From contig JAUWOY010000009.1 of the NCBI GenBank assembly GCA_030611885.1, positions 1 to 64,000 on the forward strand: DNA of 64,000 nt. Reading direction: 5' to 3'. The translations under genes and the position numbers were made by a program. Below are positions 8,236 through 17,577 of the stretch, piece after piece. The DNA is from Chloroflexota bacterium (lineage in GTDB: Bacteria; Chloroflexota; Anaerolineae; VGOG01). The stretch's first letter is position 1, and each line of letters starts with the position of its first letter. Below the pieces are notes generated by a model. It had not been told where the DNA came from. It made no database searches and saw nothing but the letters and a program-made list of their open reading frames with translations.

Positions 8236-9564
8236 TCATAATCTCTTCCAAAGCTTACCCGCCAACTCCTGCGATTTAGCGCAGATTTCTGCCTCGTCCA
8301 GGCTCAAAAGCTGCTTGTTCCGCATCAGCACCCGACCGCCGACGATGGTGGTGTCCACGCCCGTGCCGTCCACGCCGAAGATGATGTGCCAGGGGAAGTT
8401 GCCTGCGGTCAAGGGGGTGGTGGACACGTAATCAACTAGAATGATGTCGGCCAGGGCGCCTACGGAGAGCTGGCCTAGAGGATCGGGGAAAAACAGGCTG
8501 GCTATCTGGGCGTTGTTCTGAAACTCCATCTGCATCACCTGGTCGCCGCCCATGACTCGTGGATCGCTCTTGCCCAGCTTGTGCAGGAGGTAAGCGGTGT
8601 GCATCTCGGTGAACATGTTGTTGGAGAAGCCGTCGTTGCCCAGGCCAACGTCAATCCCCGTTTTCAGCATACCCGGCACGTCGGCCACGCCCACGGCGTT
8701 GTTCATGTTGGAGCGGGGGTTGTGGACCACTCGCGTGCCTGTCTCTCGTAGGATGTCCTTCTCGTAGGCGTCCACGTGCACGCAATGGACGGCGATGGTC
8801 TGGGGGCCAAGTATGCCGAACTTGTTCAACCTCTCGACGACCCGCAGGCCCGATTTCTTCAGGCTATCCCGCACATCGGCCATGTCCTCGGCCACGTGAA
8901 TGTGAAAACCCGCGCCCAACTCATTGGCCGCCGCCACTGCTTTCTCCAGTGTCTCATCGGAGAGAGTGAGCGAGGCGTGCAACCCAAAGGTGCCAGCCAG
9001 CTTGCTGGTTTGCCCACTGGCTACTTTCTCGATGAATCGCACGTTCTCCTCTATCCCCGCCTGGGTTAACTCTTCCCCGTCCCTGTCCGTCACCTCGTAG
9101 CACAGGCAGGCTCGAACTCCGGCCTCCTCCACCGTCTCGGCGATGACGTCCAGCGAGCCCTCGATGGCGCTGGGAGAGGCGTGGTGATCTATGAGGGTGG
9201 TGGTGCCGTGGCGGATGGCATCTACAAGGCAGACCAGCGCGCTGTAGCGAATGTCTCGCCCATAGAGGGCTTTGTCCAACCGCCACCACAACTTCTCCAG
9301 TATCTCTGGAAAATTCTGGGGAGCTTCGCTGGGGATGGCCATTCCCCGGGCGAAAGCGCCGTAGAAGTGGGTATGAGCGCAGATCAGCCCAGGCATCGCC
9401 AGTTTGCCCTGGGCGTCGAGGATCTCCTCATTAGGATACTTTGCCGCGAGCTCCGCCGTCTGGCCCAAATCGGCTATGTGCTCGCCCGCGATGAGGATGG
9501 CGCCATCGTGGATGACCTGGTTCTCCTTGCCAAAAGTGATAATCGTGCTATTGGTGATGAGCAT
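8236..9564 (-). CDS. ssnA: SsnA-type aminohydrolase (amidohydrolase superfamily)
   Basis: The 442-residue protein shows the amidohydrolase metal site: MPGLICAHTHFYGAF near residue 60, an HIHVAED motif in the middle, AVHCVHVD and GLGNDGFSNN near residue 310. Length and specific motifs match putative aminohydrolase SsnA, a relative of guanine/cytosine deaminases. In E. coli ssnA lies beside ygfK, and the same association is seen here, pointing to a shared role in catabolism of purine-like heterocycles; the substrate is unknown. The start has an AGGAGG site eight bases upstream. Confidence 0.9.
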   Translation of the reverse strand: MLITNSTIITFGKENQVIHDGAILIAGEHIADLGQTAELAAKYPNEEILDAQGKLAMPGLICAHTHFYGAFARGMAIPSEAPQNFPEILEKLWWRLDKALYGRDIRYSALVCLVDAIRHGTTTLIDHHASPSAIEGSLDVIAETVEEAGVRACLCYEVTDRDGEELTQAGIEENVRFIEKVASGQTSKLAGTFGLHASLTLSDETLEKAVAAANELGAGFHIHVAEDMADVRDSLKKSGLRVVERLNKFGILGPQTIAVHCVHVDAYEKDILRETGTRVVHNPRSNMNNAVGVADVPGMLKTGIDVGLGNDGFSNNMFTEMHTAYLLHKLGKSDPRVMGGDQVMQMEFQNNAQIASLFFPDPLGQLSVGALADIILVDYVSTTPLTAGNFPWHIIFGVDGTGVDTTIVGGRVLMRNKQLLSLDEAEICAKSQELAGKLWKRL

Positions 9565-9588
9565 TTTGGTGCCTCCTTACTTTGCCTT

Positions 9589-9663
9589 CTGTCAACGAAT
9601 ACCAAACGAATAAACGAATGAGATCTGCCGTCAAAACTTATTCGTTGCTTCATTCGTTGACAG
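9589..9663. repeat. 75-bp repeat with 12-bp inverted ends and octamer units
   Basis: CTGTCAACGAAT at one end and ATTCGTTGACAG at the other frame two copies of AAACGAAT and inverted relatives. It lies between ssnA and the glycoside hydrolase gene; no coding sequence is present in the gap. Confidence 0.7.
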
Positions 9664-9695
9664 AATGATGGTCATGCTTTCATGTCCTTCTCGCT

Positions 9696-11477
9696 TCAGC
9701 CTCGCCTCCGCCACCAGACGAGAACCCCGCCGAGGGGGATCAATCCAAGCAGGGCGATGGCGACAGACCCTAAAGGTTTCAAAAAAACCTTTAGGGTCTT
9801 GGAATTGGGTGGATCCTCAGGCTCGCTCGTCACGGGCAACGTTGAGACAGGGGAGCTGGTAGCAGTGGGCGTCGGGGAGGGGGTAAATGTGAATGTAGGA
9901 GAAGGTGTGTTCGTTGCTGTCGGCATCGGCGTGCTCGTTGGCGTGAGCGTCGGAGTGGGGGTGGGCGTCATGGTGGGCGTGGGCGTCGGAGTAGCTGTCG
10001 GCATAGGCGTGGGTGTGGGTGTTGGCGTCTGCGTGGGCGTTGGGGTAGGCGTGGCGCTGGGAGATGGTGTTGCTGTGCTGGTTGGCGAGGCCGTCGGCGT
10101 TGGGGTGGGTTGGAGAGAGCCGCGAGCCGAGGGCGAGCCTTCCTCGACCAACAGGAGGGGGCTGCCACCGATGATGCAGCCGCTGGGGTCGCTGCAGAGC
10201 GCGCCAGCCAGGGTCAGAACATACTGACCATCGTCCGCAGTCAGCGTCCGGCTCTGCCCCTCTTTGTTGATCAGGATAGCCTGCGGGGCTATGGCCTGCA
10301 CGGCTATCGTTCGCGTTACAGACGAGCGGTTCCAGAGCACAGTGGTCGTCCTCTCTCCCCGATCAATGGTAACTTGATCAATCTCCCCCCGGCGGACCAG
10401 GCTGGCCTTGCGGTAGCCGGCGAAGTAGGTGGTCACCACCTGGTAGGCGTGAAAAGCCGGACGGAGGCTGCCATCGGCTCGGACCAGGCCGTAAGGCTCA
10501 GGGTTGGCGTGGACGTCGCCAGGCTTGTCAATCATCTTGTAGACAGCGATGCGTTCGACCCCGGCCGCCAAGCCCAGAGCGCAGGCCTGGATGATGTACG
10601 ATGCCTGCTCGTCCAGACTGATCACGAAGCGGGGATTGTGCACTGGACGGCTTGGGTCATGCGAAGGTGCGGCGTTGGTCTCGTTGATCCAGATGGGCTT
10701 GTCCAGGCCGTGCTCCTGCATCGCCTGGCGGAAAAAGCTGGTGATCTCGTAAACCGTCTGGGGCTTGAAGTAGATGTGCAGGGTGACGACGTCGAAATAG
10801 TGATTGTGCTGCGGGGCCGTGGGGTCCTGAGCGACTACGTCCAGAAACCGCTCCAGGTACTGCCTGCGGCCATAGACCCAGTCCCACCAGTAGGTCAGCC
10901 CCGTCAGGTGGATGACACAGTTGGGGTTGGCCTCCTTGGCTGCCAGATATGCTACCTTGAGCAATTGATAATAGTCCTCCACCGAACCGGCCCAGGTATG
11001 GCCGACGTGTTCGTCGTCCCAGACATCAGGCTCGTTCCAGATGATCCAGTGATCAATGCGGCCCGCGTAGTGGCTCACTACCCGCCTGACGAAGGCTGCC
11101 CACAGGTTATTGGGGTCATCGTGGGGCAGGTAGAGGCCGCGGGGCACACCGCGTAGAGGCTCGTCATCAGTAGCCCAGGGGGGAGTGTTATTGAGCAGAC
11201 CCATCACTTCCCGGCCCTGGGCGCGTTCCCTGTCCAGGATCTCGTCAGGGAAGTATTGCCCATTCCAATCCTCTGGGCCATTGGGTTGCAGTTGATGCCA
11301 CCAGAAAATCACCCGTTCCCAGCCCACGCCGGCCAAGGTGGCTTGATCAGGAGCTTCGTAGGCCTCCACCGCCCCGAAGCGAGGGTCGGGGGGCGACGCA
11401 GCGTAGGCCGGCTGGCCAATCCAGATGTGTGGGATCAATAGTCCAAAGCAGACTAAGGCTAGGAGCACTTTCTTCAA
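9696..11477 (-). CDS. Secreted, membrane-anchored glycoside hydrolase (clan GH-A-like)
   Basis: A TTG start is chosen because AAGGAG lies seven bases upstream, a good promoter follows the preceding terminator, and a clean signal peptide ([15 protein letters not shown]...AYA) begins here; upstream residues are Arg-rich and implausible. The mature part holds a TIM-barrel hydrolase with WNEP (Glu149, likely acid/base) and WINETN (Glu266, likely nucleophile), resembling GH39/GH5-like enzymes. A long Thr/Pro linker then leads to one transmembrane helix and a WWRRRG tail. Between linker and helix an in-frame palindromic repeat encodes [11 protein letters not shown]. Family number and substrate cannot be fixed by eye. 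Confidence 0.8.
   Translation of the reverse strand: MKKVLLALVCFGLLIPHIWIGQPAYAASPPDPRFGAVEAYEAPDQATLAGVGWERVIFWWHQLQPNGPEDWNGQYFPDEILDRERAQGREVMGLLNNTPPWATDDEPLRGVPRGLYLPHDDPNNLWAAFVRRVVSHYAGRIDHWIIWNEPDVWDDEHVGHTWAGSVEDYYQLLKVAYLAAKEANPNCVIHLTGLTYWWDWVYGRRQYLERFLDVVAQDPTAPQHNHYFDVVTLHIYFKPQTVYEITSFFRQAMQEHGLDKPIWINETNAAPSHDPSRPVHNPRFVISLDEQASYIIQACALGLAAGVERIAVYKMIDKPGDVHANPEPYGLVRADGSLRPAFHAYQVVTTYFAGYRKASLVRRGEIDQVTIDRGERTTTVLWNRSSVTRTIAVQAIAPQAILINKEGQSRTLTADDGQYVLTLAGALCSDPSGCIIGGSPLLLVEEGSPSARGSLQPTPTPTASPTSTATPSPSATPTPTPTQTPTPTPTPMPTATPTPTPTMTPTPTPTLTPTSTPMPTATNTPSPTFTFTPSPTPTATSSPVSTLPVTSEPEDPPNSKTLKVFLKPLGSVAIALLGLIPLGGVLVWWRRRG
9765..9799. repeat. Palindrome AGACCCTAAAGGTTT (family B) inside the hydrolase gene
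   Basis: AGACCCTAAAGGTTT and AAACCTTTAGGGTCT flank a short A-rich loop. Related palindromes lie near 44.45 and 57.8 kb. It is read in frame in the linker before the membrane anchor. Confidence 0.85.
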
Positions 11478-11498
11478 CGTTTGTTCTCCTTCTGTAGA

Positions 11499-11527
11499 AT
11501 TATATCCCAACCAGCCGCTTTTGTCCA
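11499..11527 (-). promoter_or_regulatory. Sigma70-type promoter of the glycoside hydrolase gene
   Basis: On the minus strand TGGACA and TATAAT are 17 bp apart, about 20 bp before the TTG start codon, with AGAAGGAG in the leader. Confidence 0.65.
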
Positions 11528-11545
11528 GCCCAACACCATGGCTCT

Positions 11546-11584
11546 CAAAACAAAAGGTTCTGGCGAACCATCTGCCAGAACCTT
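11546..11584 (-). terminator. Terminator after the VWA surface-protein gene
   Basis: An 11-bp stem (AAGGTTCTGGC/GCCAGAACCTT, 9-nt loop) is followed on the minus strand by TTTGTTTTG. Confidence 0.75.
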
Positions 11585-11616
11585 CTGCCAAGCGATCTAT
11601 TTGGGGATATGGATTT

Positions 11617-14139
11617 CTAGGCCCTGCGCCTCTTGACCAGCGCAACCGTGAGAGCGGCGAGGGAAGCCAGCGCCGCCAACCCCAGCCACGGCGCCACAAG
11701 CTCCAGCTTGTTCACCGGCACGATGATCCCGCCAACAGGCTCGGGGGCGGGTGTAGGTGTTGTTGTAGTTGTAGTTGTAGTAGATTCATTGTTGCCTGCC
11801 GCTAAATCGTCCACAACACCAACAGGTTGAATGGCTATCTGATTTGTGATGGACACCCCCGATGCGGTAGTTGGCTCAATCCTTACGGTGATTGAGAAAG
11901 ATCTGTCAGTTTGAGCTGGAATTGCACCAACGTCCCATCGTACCGTGTTTGCTGATACTGGTGTTGGGGGGCCAAGTGTGCTTGACACGAAAGTGGTATT
12001 CGGTGGTAAGATATCTTCGATCTGTGCACTAACAACACCGTTTGGTCCGTTGTTACCATAGACAATAGTATATGTAATATCATCTCCTGCTTGCGCCTCA
12101 CTCGGTCCAGTTTTTGCGATCCACAAGTCAACACTCGGTTGTGCATCAGTTGATACACTTAGCGTAACTTCTACTTGGCGGGTGAATCCAGGACCGGAAG
12201 CTTGCACACAGAAGCTATAGGTGCCAACGGTGCTGGTATCGTCGAAAGTTGCTGCATAAACTCCGTCATCAGCATCGCCGTCACTGTGAGCACCGTCGTC
12301 GAAAAGGGTGATAGTCGCTCCTGTTGGTTGTACCGTGGCTACAACGTTCGCTCCCGTGATAGTTCCCTGATTATCGAAGAGCATCGCACTCAACAACACC
12401 GGCTCTCCGGGAAGAATCACGTCGGCGCTGGTAAACGCCTCAAGCTTAAGGTCCGATAGCACGGTTACAGCGAAGCTGTAGTTGATCGTATCCTGAGCCG
12501 ATGATGGAAGATGGATCTGAAGTGTCCACAGCCCGGTTTCTGGTGAAATTAGTCGATAGAATTCGTGGCTTTCGCTCTCAAGGTACTCAATGTCAGGATC
12601 TGACCCTGCTACCGTTGGGTCAATGACACGGCTGCTGGGTGAAACAAGAGTTAGGTCAAGATCAACCCCAGCGTTTGCCCAAGTGATAGTGAATGTCGCT
12701 TCCCGAGTACCAACAAGGGCTGTTTGGGTATCAGTTTCTCCAGGCGCAGCACTTCCCTGGCCTGAAGTAACTAGTTGTTGGCCGGCAATCCGTCCGGCAA
12801 GACGGTTGTAGATTGCAGTAAGTTGATCTGATGTTGGCGCGAAGGTATATATCCCACCAGTCTGGGCTGCGATATCTTGCAAAAGCGCCTCATTTGTGCC
12901 AGATCCTAGGCCAATAGTGTACACAACGATACCCGCCGCTTTAATATTTGGCAATACATCTTCTACCCAAGGAGCGGTATTCTCCCCACCGTTACTAAGT
13001 AATACGATTGCCCAGGGGTGTGTAGGGTCCCCCTCGTTTGTTAGCTCATCGCCTCCTTTCTGCAAGCCAGCTCCAATAGAGGTCATTCCCCCTGCGCTAA
13101 TTGCATCTATTGCATTCTTTGCATCATCTTTGACGGAAGCAATTGTGGTAAGCCCGTAATTCACTGTAGCGTTAGAGGAGAAGCTGACCACCCCGATCAT
13201 GTCACCGTCGTGCATCAAGTCGACGAAAAGTTTAGCAGCGGTTTTCGCATCTAGTATCTTTTGTCCCGACATGCTGCCTGAGCGATCAATCACGAGCACC
13301 ACATCAACATTTGCCCCTGTAGGACCGGTTGCACGTATATCCACTTGGACAGCGCGTGGTCTTCGAATAAGGTCACGAACCACCGGCCAAACACCGATAA
13401 TCGGGAGGATACGGCCAATGCGAATACCAAAATCACGAATCGTCTCTGCTGCGACATTGATGCCGTACTCGCTAAGGAGAAAGTTTGCGAAAAGCGCTGG
13501 CGCGCTAACCAGCATACTAGCAAGGGTTCGAAAGGCACCAATATAGTCTTCACGCTGTAGTTGGGTAGTGAATAGGGCACCGTCAAAGCCAATGTTATTT
13601 AGTAACTGGAGAAAAAGCTCTGCAATCCCCGGCAACAAGTCAGCAGATTTCGTAGGAAGATGTCCGATACCTGTGAACAGAAGAAAAGCTGTTACAAGAT
13701 CAAGACCAAGCAACATAGAAGCATCACCCGGAACAAGTTCAACTTTGTTTAAACGAATTTTCAAGTGTGCTCCCGGACTAAACGTGACTCTGCCGAGTTC
13801 AAGAGTGCTCTTCCCCGCAAGCGGAATTGCTCTATTCTGGACCATGAGAAGTCGTTCTATCACCGGCCCTGATACTGTACCATTTTCCACTGAAAGCAAT
13901 AAACCATAGGTTAGTGACGTTTTCGCCACAAGCGCGAGGTCCGCGCTGATACTTCCGTCTGGATTTATTGTTCTGTTCGTGAGTTTAACTTCTATGACCT
14001 CAAGGCCCCTCTCTGAATAACTGATGTCAAGATCGGGCTGTACCTGTCCCTGTGCCAAAGCTGTGCAAGGTAGAAGTGTGAACAGTAATGATACGAGCGT
14101 TATGAGGGAGATAATTTTGTAAGCTAGTTCTCGCTTCAT
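11617..14139 (-). CDS. Secreted VWA-domain surface protein with DUF11 repeat and PVNKLE C-terminal tail
   Basis: The start is set by AGGAGGT just upstream and by the signal peptide ([19 protein letters not shown]...ALAQ). A VWA domain with a complete MIDAS motif DRSGSMS lies at residues 285-291, followed by the Thr and Asp positions of the site (GMTSIGAGL). A beta-sandwich region and a DUF11-type domain ([24 protein letters not shown] start, cut here for length) follow, then a run of eight Thr and the tail [17 protein letters not shown], hydrophobic helix and VKRRRA. The same tail ends the small surface protein at 50.6 kb, and both genes share an upstream element. It is probably a surface adhesin or scaffold; the ligand is unknown. 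Confidence 0.85.
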   Translation of the reverse strand: MKRELAYKIISLITLVSLLFTLLPCTALAQGQVQPDLDISYSERGLEVIEVKLTNRTINPDGSISADLALVAKTSLTYGLLLSVENGTVSGPVIERLLMVQNRAIPLAGKSTLELGRVTFSPGAHLKIRLNKVELVPGDASMLLGLDLVTAFLLFTGIGHLPTKSADLLPGIAELFLQLLNNIGFDGALFTTQLQREDYIGAFRTLASMLVSAPALFANFLLSEYGINVAAETIRDFGIRIGRILPIIGVWPVVRDLIRRPRAVQVDIRATGPTGANVDVVLVIDRSGSMSGQKILDAKTAAKLFVDLMHDGDMIGVVSFSSNATVNYGLTTIASVKDDAKNAIDAISAGGMTSIGAGLQKGGDELTNEGDPTHPWAIVLLSNGGENTAPWVEDVLPNIKAAGIVVYTIGLGSGTNEALLQDIAAQTGGIYTFAPTSDQLTAIYNRLAGRIAGQQLVTSGQGSAAPGETDTQTALVGTREATFTITWANAGVDLDLTLVSPSSRVIDPTVAGSDPDIEYLESESHEFYRLISPETGLWTLQIHLPSSAQDTINYSFAVTVLSDLKLEAFTSADVILPGEPVLLSAMLFDNQGTITGANVVATVQPTGATITLFDDGAHSDGDADDGVYAATFDDTSTVGTYSFCVQASGPGFTRQVEVTLSVSTDAQPSVDLWIAKTGPSEAQAGDDITYTIVYGNNGPNGVVSAQIEDILPPNTTFVSSTLGPPTPVSANTVRWDVGAIPAQTDRSFSITVRIEPTTASGVSITNQIAIQPVGVVDDLAAGNNESTTTTTTTTPTPAPEPVGGIIVPVNKLELVAPWLGLAALASLAALTVALVKRRRA

Positions 14140-14243
14140 TGGGTTATACCTCCTGATCTGAATTTTGATATAGGGTACCAGCCCAACCGCGTTGGGCGTC
14201 AAAGGCCGATGACAACTCAAGACAGCCAATACGTACCACTCCC

Positions 14244-14330
14244 ATCTATATATTATAACGTAAAAATGCCGAAAAAGATACGGCCTGTGAGCACGAGTTT
14301 TGAATATTTTAAGGTTTCTTATGTTCAATG
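14244..14330 (-). promoter_or_regulatory. Conserved ~85-bp upstream element, copy 1 (VWA gene)
   Basis: Read in the gene's direction it contains AAACCTTAAAATATTCAAA, then GGCCGTATCTTTTTCGGCA, then TTTTTACGTTATAATATA. The element at 50.4 kb is nearly identical over its whole length and has the same orientation to its gene. TATAAT could be a -10 box; its -35 (TATCTT) is poor. A short GCCG/CGGC hairpin sits in the middle. About 105 nt separate it from the start codon. Confidence 0.8.
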
Positions 14331-14354
14331 CCCGCCAGGGTGGGCGGGTCTGAA

Positions 14355-14388
14355 GACCTGACAGGTTTTCGAAAACCCGTCAGGTTTC
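14355..14388. repeat. Palindrome GACCTGACAGGTTTTC (family B2)
   Basis: The arms GACCTGACAGGTTTTC and GAAAACCCGTCAGGTTTC form a near-perfect hairpin; the same palindrome follows the gene ending near 60.24 kb. A smaller CCCGCC/GGCGGG hairpin lies just beside it (14331-14347). Confidence 0.8.
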
Positions 14389-14397
14389 TATGATCCT

Positions 14398-14466
14398 CAG
14401 CCGCCCCTGCGTCTCCTGACCAGCGCAACCCCCAAGGCCGCGAGGTCTGGCAGCGCGATGGTTAGA
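14398..14466 (-). pseudogene. Remnant of a C-terminal sorting tail (PVNKLE-type)
   Basis: Between the PIN gene and the palindrome the minus strand reads LTIALPDLAALGVALVRRRRGG and then TGA. This matches the hydrophobic segment and basic end of the VWA protein tail ([14 protein letters not shown]). There is no start codon or upstream coding sequence, so it appears to be the last piece of a deleted third surface-protein gene. The short length makes chance or recent duplication of only the tail hard to exclude. Confidence 0.6.
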
Positions 14467-14467
14467 A

Positions 14468-14938
14468 TTAATCGCCGCGCACAACGTAAAGGAAGTGGAG
14501 ACCGTCAACGATCTTGAAACCCCGATATTCACCGCCAAGGCAATCGAAATGGGGGTCGTAAGTGACCAGGTAATCCGCCTTCCCCATCACGGCGCAGGCA
14601 AGGATATGGTCATCGTCAGGGTCTGCGAGAATGATGGGCTGGACATCCTCTTCGGAGACATGCACATATTCAGCATCGGCCAGGATGTGGGAGACAAGCT
14701 CAAGGGTTAGCTGCTGATCAATACCTAGCTCGCCAAACTTCTCGACGACCTCTTTGAGGGTGTCCTTCGACACCAGGAGCACAAATTGAGAGTCACGCCA
14801 GCGCTGGAACAACTCCTTGTTAGGGCTGCGGGGATTTCTGCTCAGATAGGCGGCCACATAGACATTGGCGTCGAGCACGGCGCGGAGTGGTGCCTTGGTC
14901 CCTTTCTCTCGATCTGGAAGCTTGCTCTTAGTCCCCAC
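14468..14938 (-). CDS. PIN-domain ribonuclease toxin
   Basis: The 156-residue protein has the acidic active-site pattern of PIN nucleases: AVLDANVYVAAYLS (first Asp near residue 22), a mid Glu in TLKEVVEKF, and DPDDDHILACAVMGKADYLVTYD near residue 105-125. This matches the family annotated as putative toxin component, PIN family, which cleaves RNA with metal ions. It overlaps the upstream small gene by 11 bp, the usual antitoxin-toxin arrangement. Active-site residues appear intact. Confidence 0.9.
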   Translation of the reverse strand: MGTKSKLPDREKGTKAPLRAVLDANVYVAAYLSRNPRSPNKELFQRWRDSQFVLLVSKDTLKEVVEKFGELGIDQQLTLELVSHILADAEYVHVSEEDVQPIILADPDDDHILACAVMGKADYLVTYDPHFDCLGGEYRGFKIVDGLHFLYVVRGD

Positions 14939-15227
14939 TCGGGTATTCCTCGACTTCGATCCCCTTGGCTGTAACCTCTGCCGCCAGGGCGTCCAACAAG
15001 GCTCGGTATTGGGCTTCTACTACAGGGCGGGGTTGCCGGCGCAGATCCTTGGCCCGTTCGGCTGCCAAAGTCAAAATCTCCTCAGTGCTCAGCGGTTTCG
15101 TCGCTCTCTTTGTCTCCCGTTTGACTCTGCGAGCATAGGAGATTATCTCTGCTACTCTTTCCTCCGGAAGCCCGACGATTATCTCCGAGAGTTGCCTGAT
15201 ATGAGTCTGAATTGCCTGAGCGCACAT
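14928..15227 (-). CDS. Probable antitoxin of the PIN pair
   Basis: This 99-residue, charged, helical protein (LPEERVAEIISYARRVKRE) directly precedes and overlaps the PIN toxin gene. No known DNA-binding fold can be named with certainty; the identity as antitoxin rests on size and coupling. The gene has an AGGTGA-type site before ATG. Confidence 0.7.
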   Translation of the reverse strand: MCAQAIQTHIRQLSEIIVGLPEERVAEIISYARRVKRETKRATKPLSTEEILTLAAERAKDLRRQPRPVVEAQYRALLDALAAEVTAKGIEVEEYPSGD

Positions 15228-15363
15228 TATCCTTCACCTCCCTGCTATGCCATCTGCCATTAGCTTGTATTACACCTCTCATCTTGATTGCCAATTTCAT
15301 GGGTATTTTATTACCTATTTGCCCCCCGGTCAAATGAGAGGACTATCCCGAAGCACATCAGCT

Positions 15364-17067
15364 TCAAGCCGAAGGCCGCAGGTCTCTCACATTGAGCTGC
15401 AATCGCTTCTCCCCCCGCCACTCGTTGATTTCCAGGGAGTAGACGACGTCAATGCGAGGAGGAAGCTGGCCCGCCCATTGGCCCTGCCGGAAAGCGATAG
15501 CGTCCCAGCGGGCCTGACCATCGCTCAGGGTGAGCTTGAGGTGGCTTCCATCAGTGCCCACGGCGCGGGCGCCCCGCACGATGGCCCGGCGGCTCAACAG
15601 GAGGGGCGCGGGATTGGCGTAGCCGCAGGGTTCTAACTGGGTCAGCAGGGCCTGGGTAGCCCAATCCATTTCGGATAGCTCGACCTCGGCGTCAATGAGA
15701 AGCGTAGGGACTAGCTCCACTCCCTCCAGTTGCTCGGCGGCCAGTTCCTTCAAGCGTTCCCGCAGGGTCTCCAGGTTGTCATTGGCTACGGTGAAGCCAG
15801 CAGCAGCAGCGTGGCCGCCGTACCTGACAAGAAGGCCGCGGCATTGATCCAGGGCAGCGGTGATGTTGAACTCAGGGATGCTGCGAGCCGAGCCTCGGCT
15901 TTCCTCTGCACCCAGCTCGACGACCACGGCGGGACGGTAGAACTCCTCGGTCAGGCGGCCGGCCACCAGACCCACGATGCCGGCCAGGAAATCCTCGCCG
16001 GCCGCGAAGAAGAGCTTCTCGTCCTCGCCAGCCATCAGCACCTGCTCCTTCGCTCGCTCAAGTGCCTCGGCAGTCAGGCGTTGACGATGCCGGTTCAGCT
16101 CTTCCAGCTCCCGCGCCAGATTCGCGGCCTGGTCTGGAGAGCGGCAGGTGAGGAGATCGTAGCTCGTGATGGCATCATCTATGCGCCCGGCGGCGTTGAG
16201 GCGCGGCCCCAGGACGAAACCGATGGTGGTCGCATCAATCTGGCCCGGCTTCAGCCCCGCCTGGGCGATCATGGCCCGCACGCCCAGTCGCTCGGCGGCG
16301 TTCAATCTCTCCAGCCCCCGCCTCACCAGGCTCCTGTTCTCTCCTAGCAACGGAACGAGGTCGGCCACCGTGCCCAGGGCAGCCAGGTCTAGCAGGTCCT
16401 CTTCGTTCAGACTTACCTCGCCCTTCGCCACAGGCACCCGGCGATTGGCTCTCAGAAGGGCCTGGGCCAGCTTGAAGGCCACCCCTACCCCTGCCAAATC
16501 CTTGAAGGGATAACGACAATCGGGCTGTTTGGGGTTGATGACCGTCAGGGCCGGCGGGACCTCCTCGCCCACCGAGTGGTGATCGGTTACGATGAAGTCC
16601 AGGCCCAGCTCTCTTCCGTAACTGACTTCTTCGACGGCGCGGATGCCGCAATCAACGGTCACTACCACCCCCACGCCCTGAGATGCCAGTTGGCGCAAGG
16701 CTCCGGTATTCAGGCCGTAGCCCTCGTCCACTCGGTGGGGGATGTAGGGTTCCACTCTGGCGCCGAGGGATGAGAGCGTCTCCACCAGGAGAGCGGTAGC
16801 CGTCACCCCATCGGCGTCGAAGTCACCGTAGATGGCCACCAGTTCCCCCTGGCGAATAGCCTGGCGGAGGCGGGTCACGGCCTCGTTCATCCCCTTGAGT
16901 CTGAAGGGATTGTCTTCAGGGCGGGCGTCGGCCAGGAAATCCCGCACATCCTGATGAGCGGTGATGCCGCGGTTATAGAGCAACTGGACGATGAGGGGTG
17001 AGAGTTGCGGGAAGCGGGCCAGGTGATCAGCAGGTGCTGGCGGCGCTATTTGCCATTTGGGTTTCAT
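15364..17067 (-). CDS. recJ: Single-stranded-DNA-specific exonuclease RecJ
   Basis: The 567-residue protein has the DHH phosphoesterase motifs: YGDFDADGVTA (DFDADG at residues 82-87), TVDCG near 138, and TDHHSVGEE with DHH at 162-164. A DHHA1 segment follows (RYGGHAAAAGFTV) and then the OB-fold C-terminus. RecJ degrades single-stranded DNA 5' to 3' in recombination and mismatch repair. Length fits the family. It is divergently arranged from the SCP2 gene. Confidence 0.95.
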   Translation of the reverse strand: MKPKWQIAPPAPADHLARFPQLSPLIVQLLYNRGITAHQDVRDFLADARPEDNPFRLKGMNEAVTRLRQAIRQGELVAIYGDFDADGVTATALLVETLSSLGARVEPYIPHRVDEGYGLNTGALRQLASQGVGVVVTVDCGIRAVEEVSYGRELGLDFIVTDHHSVGEEVPPALTVINPKQPDCRYPFKDLAGVGVAFKLAQALLRANRRVPVAKGEVSLNEEDLLDLAALGTVADLVPLLGENRSLVRRGLERLNAAERLGVRAMIAQAGLKPGQIDATTIGFVLGPRLNAAGRIDDAITSYDLLTCRSPDQAANLARELEELNRHRQRLTAEALERAKEQVLMAGEDEKLFFAAGEDFLAGIVGLVAGRLTEEFYRPAVVVELGAEESRGSARSIPEFNITAALDQCRGLLVRYGGHAAAAGFTVANDNLETLRERLKELAAEQLEGVELVPTLLIDAEVELSEMDWATQALLTQLEPCGYANPAPLLLSRRAIVRGARAVGTDGSHLKLTLSDGQARWDAIAFRQGQWAGQLPPRIDVVYSLEINEWRGEKRLQLNVRDLRPSA

Positions 17068-17174
17068 TAGCGATTCCCTTTCAGAGCAGCACTACAGCGA
17101 ATTAAGAAAAAAAACAAATCGAGAGCAGACAACTGGCCCTATTTTATCACCTTCATAAGCAGATGTCAATTGAG

Positions 17175-17202
17175 TTGACAACCAGGGTAAACGTGATATA
17201 CT
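17175..17202 (+). promoter_or_regulatory. Strong sigma70-type promoter for the SCP2-kinase pair
   Basis: A consensus TTGACA and TATACT are separated by 16 bp, ending about 35 bp before the SCP2 start, with GAGGAGG in the leader. Confidence 0.8.
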
Positions 17203-17236
17203 TCTCCGCAAACCACGAAACTTGAGGAGGTAAAGA

Positions 17237-17566
17237 ATGCCGATACCGGATACAGCCAAGAAGATCATCGAGGCCATGCCCAGCGCCTTTGTGCCTGAAA
17301 GGGCTAAGGGCATCAAGGCCACTTATCAGTTCGAACTGACTGGCGAAGGGGGCGGCGACTGGGTGCTGGAGATCGCCAATCAGCAGTGCCAGGTCAAAGA
17401 GGGGGTTGCTGCTGAGCCCGATGCTACCATAAGCCTGGCGGCCGCCGATTGCGTGGCCCTGGTCAAGGGGGAGCTCGACGCCATGGAGGCCTTTATGAAG
17501 GGCAGGCTCAAGGTCAAAGGCAACATCGGCCTGGCTATGAAAGCTCTCAATCTCTTTCAACGGTAG
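17237..17566 (+). CDS. SCP2 sterol-binding-domain protein
   Basis: The 109-residue protein is a stand-alone SCP2 domain: FELTGEGGGDWVLEIANQ, a DATISLAAADCVAL strand-helix and KGRLKVKGNIGLAMKALNLF at the end. These domains form a hydrophobic pocket for lipids or acyl chains. It has a strong GAGGAGG ribosome binding site and is followed after 11 bp by a lipid-kinase-like gene under the same promoter, suggesting lipid handling as a joint role. Confidence 0.9.
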   Translation: MPIPDTAKKIIEAMPSAFVPERAKGIKATYQFELTGEGGGDWVLEIANQQCQVKEGVAAEPDATISLAAADCVALVKGELDAMEAFMKGRLKVKGNIGLAMKALNLFQR

Positions 17567-17577
17567 GAGGAGAGGAA

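Noticed and set aside
11478-11699. Longer N-terminus for the glycoside hydrolase (from a start near 11699)
   Set aside because: It would overlap the VWA gene end and the terminator and would bury the signal peptide.
14244-14330. Shared upstream element as a known riboswitch (c-di-AMP, c-di-GMP)
   Set aside because: None of the conserved cores of those riboswitches that I know are present; the A/T-rich sequence fits a promoter-type element better.
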